Shown here piece by piece: positions 60,297 through 64,000 of a DNA stretch of 64,000 nucleotides (the first letter of the stretch is position 1; each line of letters opens with the position of its first letter). The position numbers and the translations under genes were made by a program. The notes under the pieces are model-generated. The model did no database searches and was not told the origin of the DNA. It saw only the letters and a program-made list of their open reading frames with translations. Source of the DNA: UBA1141 sp963665155 (GTDB lineage Bacteria; Chloroflexota; Dehalococcoidia; Lucifugimonadales; UBA3495); the NCBI GenBank assembly GCA_963665155.2, contig CAXXFI010000002.1, forward strand, positions 186,001 through 250,000, written 5' to 3'.

Positions 60297-61270
60297 CTGC
60301 GCGTCACCACCATCTGATACAAGTTTCTCTGCTGGCCACCCAGGTGATGCTTGTACGGTTCAGGGCCCCGCAAGAAGTCGAAATACCCCATTCCCTGTTC
60401 TATGGCATCCTTGAGGCAGAGGGCGTTGAGGATTAATCCAACGCTATAGTAGCTGAATTCCGGGTTGTACCCGCTATTGTACAACAGCCTGGAAGAGGCG
60501 TAATCGAAACACAAACTGGTGGCCACGGTTTGGCCGTCGATGTCCATAAAATAAAGTTTCAGCAGCCCCTGCTGGGCCATCCGTTCGGCCATTTGATGGA
60601 AAAACCGCTCTCTTTCAGGAGTCATGTAATCTTCTTTGTCGGAACTGCTCTGCTTCATCAATGATATGAAATCGTCAAGCCTTGCGTTGACCTCATCAGG
60701 CTCCGTAATGCCGTAGAATTTCCACTCAGTCGAAGTGTCCAAGCGCCGCATCTTTCGCCGCAATTCGTGACGGTCTTTCTTGTTCAGAACTGCGAGGTAC
60801 TCATCCCAAGTTCCCGGCAACTCAATGCCAGAAGTTACGTCTTCTTTCACCACATCCACTTTGAAGCCGTGAGAGCGGGCGGCCTCGGGGAGGTAGATCA
60901 GCGTGGGCGAGGATTCGAGTAGAGAATACAATTCTAAGGAGTTGCAACTCTGTTCATCAATCGCATGCAATAAAGAATGATAAAAATCATCCTCGGACCC
61001 AGGGGTAACCATGAAGTCGTTATAGTCGAAGGTATCCTGGTTGCCCACGAATGATAAGGTGTCGCCTTGTTTGGCTAGGGATGCAATGGCGGTCACGCCT
61101 TCCGGAGAGCGAACGTAAAAGCCAGCCATACCCCGGCTTGCGCCGAAGCTTTCCCACCATACTTCCTGCCATTGTGGGGTCAAGAATAGGCTGTTAACCG
61201 GAGTAACGGAGAGCAGGCTCTCCCATTCAGTCCGGATTTCTCCAAATGAAGTTAAAGGTGTAGTGACCAC
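60293..61270 (-). CDS. GNAT-fold acyltransferase (BioF2/FemAB-like)
   Basis: 325 aa resembling Acetyltransf_6/FemAB-like proteins. WQEVWWESFG, LNKKDRHELRRKMRRL and the C-terminal YNSGYNPEFSYYSVGLILNA with YFDFLRGPEPYK are the family motifs. Probably transfers an acyl or aminoacyl group to an envelope or small-molecule acceptor. The overlap of its stop with the glycosyltransferase start indicates a shared operon. The folE gene is 4 bp upstream. Confidence 0.85.
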   Translation of the reverse strand: MVTTPLTSFGEIRTEWESLLSVTPVNSLFLTPQWQEVWWESFGASRGMAGFYVRSPEGVTAIASLAKQGDTLSFVGNQDTFDYNDFMVTPGSEDDFYHSLLHAIDEQSCNSLELYSLLESSPTLIYLPEAARSHGFKVDVVKEDVTSGIELPGTWDEYLAVLNKKDRHELRRKMRRLDTSTEWKFYGITEPDEVNARLDDFISLMKQSSSDKEDYMTPERERFFHQMAERMAQQGLLKLYFMDIDGQTVATSLCFDYASSRLLYNSGYNPEFSYYSVGLILNALCLKDAIEQGMGYFDFLRGPEPYKHHLGGQQRNLYQMVVTRS

Positions 61271-61273
61271 GAA

Positions 61274-61861
61274 TTATCTCCTATGCAAGAGTGCAAGTAG
61301 CCCATCCCGGTCAATTGCGCAGGCTTCGAACCGGCCACGGACGGCAATCGTAGTCACCCGGCTACCCGGTTTCTGTATTCCCCTCATGGACATGCATAGA
61401 TGCTCTGCTTCAACTTCCACGGCCACACCATGAGGGTTTAAGGCGGAAAATATTGCGTCGGCCACTTGGCCGGTTAAACGCTCTTGAACTTGAAGCCTCC
61501 GTGAGGCGACGTCCAGGGCTCGCGCCAACTTGCTCAAACCTGCTATTTTGCCGTTAGGAATATAGGCGATATGGGCTTGGCCGAAAAACGGCAAAAGATG
61601 ATGCTCGCACACCGAGTAAAAAGGGACGTTGCCCAAAACGACAGGGTCGTTGCTTTCCGATTGAAAGACCGCATCAATAGCGGCTTGCGGGTCTTGCCCC
61701 ATTCCGGATAATATATCCCGGTACATCCGGCCCACGCGTTCCGGAGTCTCTCGCAAACCTTCTCTGGTAGGGTCTTCTCCGATTCCCTCTAAAATGGAGC
61801 TTATCGCTTGCTCAATCCGAACTTGCTGAATAATGAAACCTCTGTCTCGGTTAAGGCGCAA
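61274..61861 (-). CDS. folE: GTP cyclohydrolase I
   Basis: 195 aa, the first enzyme of folate/tetrahydrobiopterin synthesis. Zinc is held by Cys85 and His88 in VCEHHLLPF and by Cys156 in EAEHLCMSMRG. DPTREGLRETPERVGRMY is the standard N-terminal helix. TTG start at 61861; the next start within is less likely as it would drop conserved sequence. It stands 4 bp ahead of the GNAT gene. Confidence 0.96.
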   Translation of the reverse strand: MRLNRDRGFIIQQVRIEQAISSILEGIGEDPTREGLRETPERVGRMYRDILSGMGQDPQAAIDAVFQSESNDPVVLGNVPFYSVCEHHLLPFFGQAHIAYIPNGKIAGLSKLARALDVASRRLQVQERLTGQVADAIFSALNPHGVAVEVEAEHLCMSMRGIQKPGSRVTTIAVRGRFEACAIDRDGLLALLHRR

Positions 61862-61967
61862 TGCCTAGACCCTTTCTTAACCAATGTTCCAAAACCCTTG
61901 ATACACAGGCTTTTACAACCAAACCGATTTTGTATATTCGCTTCGTTAGTAGTGGTTTAGATAAAAC

Positions 61968-63029
61968 CTATTCGACCGGGATCAATGCCACCTCTTCGAT
62001 CGCCCGCACCGTCGGGGCGACTTCAATCGTCCTTGCGGCTGAACTACTAACGGCTAGGTCAGGATCTTTCAGTCCGTTGCCCGTGCAGATACATACTACC
62101 TTTTTTCCATCCAGATTTAATCCGCCTCGGACGGCTTTCACCAGGCCCGCAAAGGAAGCAGCTGAAGCCGGTTCGCAAAATATCCCTTCTTTAGTTGCCA
62201 AAAGCCGGTAGGCATCCAGTATCTCATCATCACTTACTATGTCTATGGTCCCACCGGACTCATCCCTGGCATCCACGGCGGACTGCCAACTGGCCGGGTT
62301 ACCAATGCGAATGGCCGAAGCAATCGTCTGCGGGTTCGCAATGGGTTCCCCTCGGACAATCGGGGCTGCTCCCTCTGCCTGATAACCCATCATCTTTGGC
62401 AACCGGCTGCTGCGTTCCATGAGGCGATACTCTTTGAAGCCTCTCCAGTAGGCTGTTATGTTACCAGCGTTGCCCACGGGAATGAACAAGTGATCAGGTG
62501 CGTCACCCAGATCATCAACTATCTCGAAGGCGGCGGTTTTTTGGCCTTCAAGTCTGTTGGGATTAACCGAGTTAACCAATGTCACTGCGTGCTTACTGGT
62601 AAACTCGCGCACCAAGTCCAACGCCACATCAAAATTCCCGTTGACCATTATTACCTGAGCGCCATAAGCCATGGCCTGGGCCAGTTTGCCCATGGCCACT
62701 TCTCCCTTGGGAATTAATACCAAGACCGGCAAATCGCAGTAGGCCCCGTAGGCTGCCGCCGATGCGCTGGTATTACCGGTGGAAGCGCACATAACCGCTG
62801 TGCTGCCCTCTTCCAAAGCCTTAGCGATCGCCACTACCATTCCACGGTCTTTGAACGAGCCACTGGGATTGCAACCCTCAAGCTTGAAATAGAGCTCGGG
62901 CACGCCCAGTTCCTCACCCAGCCGGTTGGACTTGACCAAGGGAGTGCCTCCCTCACCAAGGCTAATCATGGGTGTGGCGTCCGTCACCGGAAGAAGGTGC
63001 TTGTAATTCCTAAGAACTCCGATTCCCAT
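61968..63029 (-). CDS. thrC: Threonine synthase
   Basis: 353 aa PLP enzyme converting O-phosphohomoserine to threonine. The PLP lysine is K60 in NPSGSFKDRG. ASTGNTSASAAAYGA and the phosphate-binding PVGNAGNITAYWRGFKEY are the substrate loops, and CICTGNGLKDPD closes the site. Placed after hom in the same direction. Confidence 0.96.
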   Translation of the reverse strand: MGIGVLRNYKHLLPVTDATPMISLGEGGTPLVKSNRLGEELGVPELYFKLEGCNPSGSFKDRGMVVAIAKALEEGSTAVMCASTGNTSASAAAYGAYCDLPVLVLIPKGEVAMGKLAQAMAYGAQVIMVNGNFDVALDLVREFTSKHAVTLVNSVNPNRLEGQKTAAFEIVDDLGDAPDHLFIPVGNAGNITAYWRGFKEYRLMERSSRLPKMMGYQAEGAAPIVRGEPIANPQTIASAIRIGNPASWQSAVDARDESGGTIDIVSDDEILDAYRLLATKEGIFCEPASAASFAGLVKAVRGGLNLDGKKVVCICTGNGLKDPDLAVSSSAARTIEVAPTVRAIEEVALIPVE

Positions 63030-63115
63030 ACGATCCCAACAACCTTTTTTTATCAGCCGATTACTTGGTAATCCCTATAAACATCCAGACCCTTCCGTGT
63101 CCAGACAATAATAGA

Positions 63116-64000
63116 CTATTCTTCGATCCGAAGCACGTTGCTAACGTCTCGCACTACGTCGAGGCCCGCCAATACTCGAAGAGAAGCTTGCACTGACGAC
63201 TCCATTGATGGATGAGTGGTAATCACGATCTCAGCCGTCTGTTCAGCCTGATTGGTGTCTTTTTGCAGCACCGACGCTATGCTAATGTCACCGTCTCCCA
63301 AAACCCGCCCGATCTGAGCAAACACTCCGGGCTGGTCGGCCACATTCAACCTCAAATAGTATTTGCAGATCAGGTCGTCTATTGAGTTCCCACTCGAGGG
63401 GGAGTCGGCGCTATCGGGCACACTTTGACTATACTCGTTAACCAGCGAATCATCTATTCCAACCGTTGTTGCAGCCGTAATCGCAGATTTCCCAGGCTCT
63501 GTAGGGTGTTCATCCGATACTGAACTGCCCGTAGTCAAACCACTGAGCGCCAAGCTACGAGATACAGAGATGAGGTCACCCATTACCGCGCTGGTAGTTG
63601 GTTTACGTCCAGCGCCCATACCGTGGAACAATACCTTGCCACAAAGGTCTCCCTCAACTTCCACGGCATTGTATACCCCATCAACCTTTGCCAGCATATG
63701 GTCCAAAGGGAGGAGCGCCGGATATACTCGGGCTTTTATATCGCCGTCCTGCATGGTGGCAATCGCTAATGATTTGATGGCATAACCCAATTCTTGGGCA
63801 TAGCGAAAGTCTTGGGGCTCCAAGGTGGCAATCCCTTGCCGGTAAACATCGTCGGGGCTTACGTAACGGTGGAATGCCAATGAAGCAAGTATAGAAACTT
63901 TATAAACGGCGTCTATGCCTTCGACGTCGTTTGTTGGATCAGCTTCGGCGTAGCCGTGCTCCTGGGCTTCCCGCAAGGCTTGCCCGAATTCGGCGCCGTC
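63116..64000 (-). CDS. hom: Homoserine dehydrogenase, C-terminal part
   Basis: Runs off the right edge on the minus strand; 294 residues are visible, from the catalytic domain. EAQEHGYAEADPTNDVEGIDA is the catalytic-site block (the invariant E-A-D-P and D-x-x-G-x-D), and LLPLDHMLAKVDGVYNAV follows. A variable Ser/Thr-rich linker leads to a C-terminal ACT domain (YLRLNVADQPGVFAQIGRVL), which in other enzymes binds threonine for feedback inhibition. hom and thrC are 86 bp apart, so co-expressed. The NAD(P)-binding N-terminus is outside the window. Confidence 0.96.
   Translation of the reverse strand, partial: DGAEFGQALREAQEHGYAEADPTNDVEGIDAVYKVSILASLAFHRYVSPDDVYRQGIATLEPQDFRYAQELGYAIKSLAIATMQDGDIKARVYPALLPLDHMLAKVDGVYNAVEVEGDLCGKVLFHGMGAGRKPTTSAVMGDLISVSRSLALSGLTTGSSVSDEHPTEPGKSAITAATTVGIDDSLVNEYSQSVPDSADSPSSGNSIDDLICKYYLRLNVADQPGVFAQIGRVLGDGDISIASVLQKDTNQAEQTAEIVITTHPSMESSVQASLRVLAGLDVVRDVSNVLRIEE

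Overview
This 64 kb window looks like chromosome from an uncultured member of the Chloroflexota, probably a Dehalococcoidia or SAR202-type lineage. That placement is inferred from gene content: a DUF2298 giant membrane protein beside an Agl23-like (TIGR03663) one, several paralogous MFS carriers, an LLM-class flavin monooxygenase, MBL-fold hydrolases, a UGSC-family selenoprotein, and frequent TTG/GTG starts. No rRNA or taxonomic marker beyond EF-Tu and ribosomal proteins is present, so the assignment is tentative.

Layout. 1-8.5 kb holds housekeeping genes: the end of a DinG-type helicase, an OGG-type glycosylase, a zinc alcohol dehydrogenase, a CCA-adding-type nucleotidyltransferase, a DsbA-like selenoprotein, rnc, a TIR/beta-helix fusion and ftsY. 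8.6-16.5 kb is a plus-strand set of membrane sugar/lipid-carrier genes (DUF2298, Agl23-like, flippase-like, FAD oxidoreductase). 16.7-24 kb holds a small Tat-signal protein, an MBL hydrolase, mutL, a HAD-like gene, an ArsC-like selenoprotein and mutS. 24.3-30.7 kb is a minus-strand redox block (FNR-like reductase, NuoG/FdhA-like, NuoF, NuoE). 31-44 kb is an accessory minus-strand region with a UGSC selenoprotein, three MFS carriers, an LLM monooxygenase, a LysR regulator with a premature stop, a possible small toxin-antitoxin-like pair, a hydroxyisobutyrate-type dehydrogenase and an MBL hydrolase. 44.3-51 kb is a translation block: apt, three tRNAs, tuf, rpmG, secE, nusG, rplK, rplA, an L10 leader, rplJ and rplL. 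51-58 kb has an S41 peptidase, an EthD protein, a DUF885 gene broken by an IS701-family element, and a PIG-L deacetylase. 58-64 kb carries DUF502, a MshA-like glycosyltransferase, a GNAT protein, folE, thrC and the end of hom.

The main result is three genes whose reading frame continues through an in-frame TGA at a redox-active cysteine position: a DsbA-like protein (Sec14), an ArsC/Spx-like protein (Sec13, U-S-S-C) and a UGSC-family protein (Sec103, U-G-S-C). In each, the bases just after the TGA form a short hairpin with GU in its apical loop 20-25 nt downstream, the expected geometry of a bacterial SECIS element. Conventional gene calling would truncate or split all three. Other points of interest are the TIR/beta-helix fusion, a clean IS701 insertion whose removal restores an open frame, a broken LysR gene followed by tightly coupled frames, an extra conserved N-terminal membrane segment in all three MFS carriers, and an L10 leader with an attenuator.
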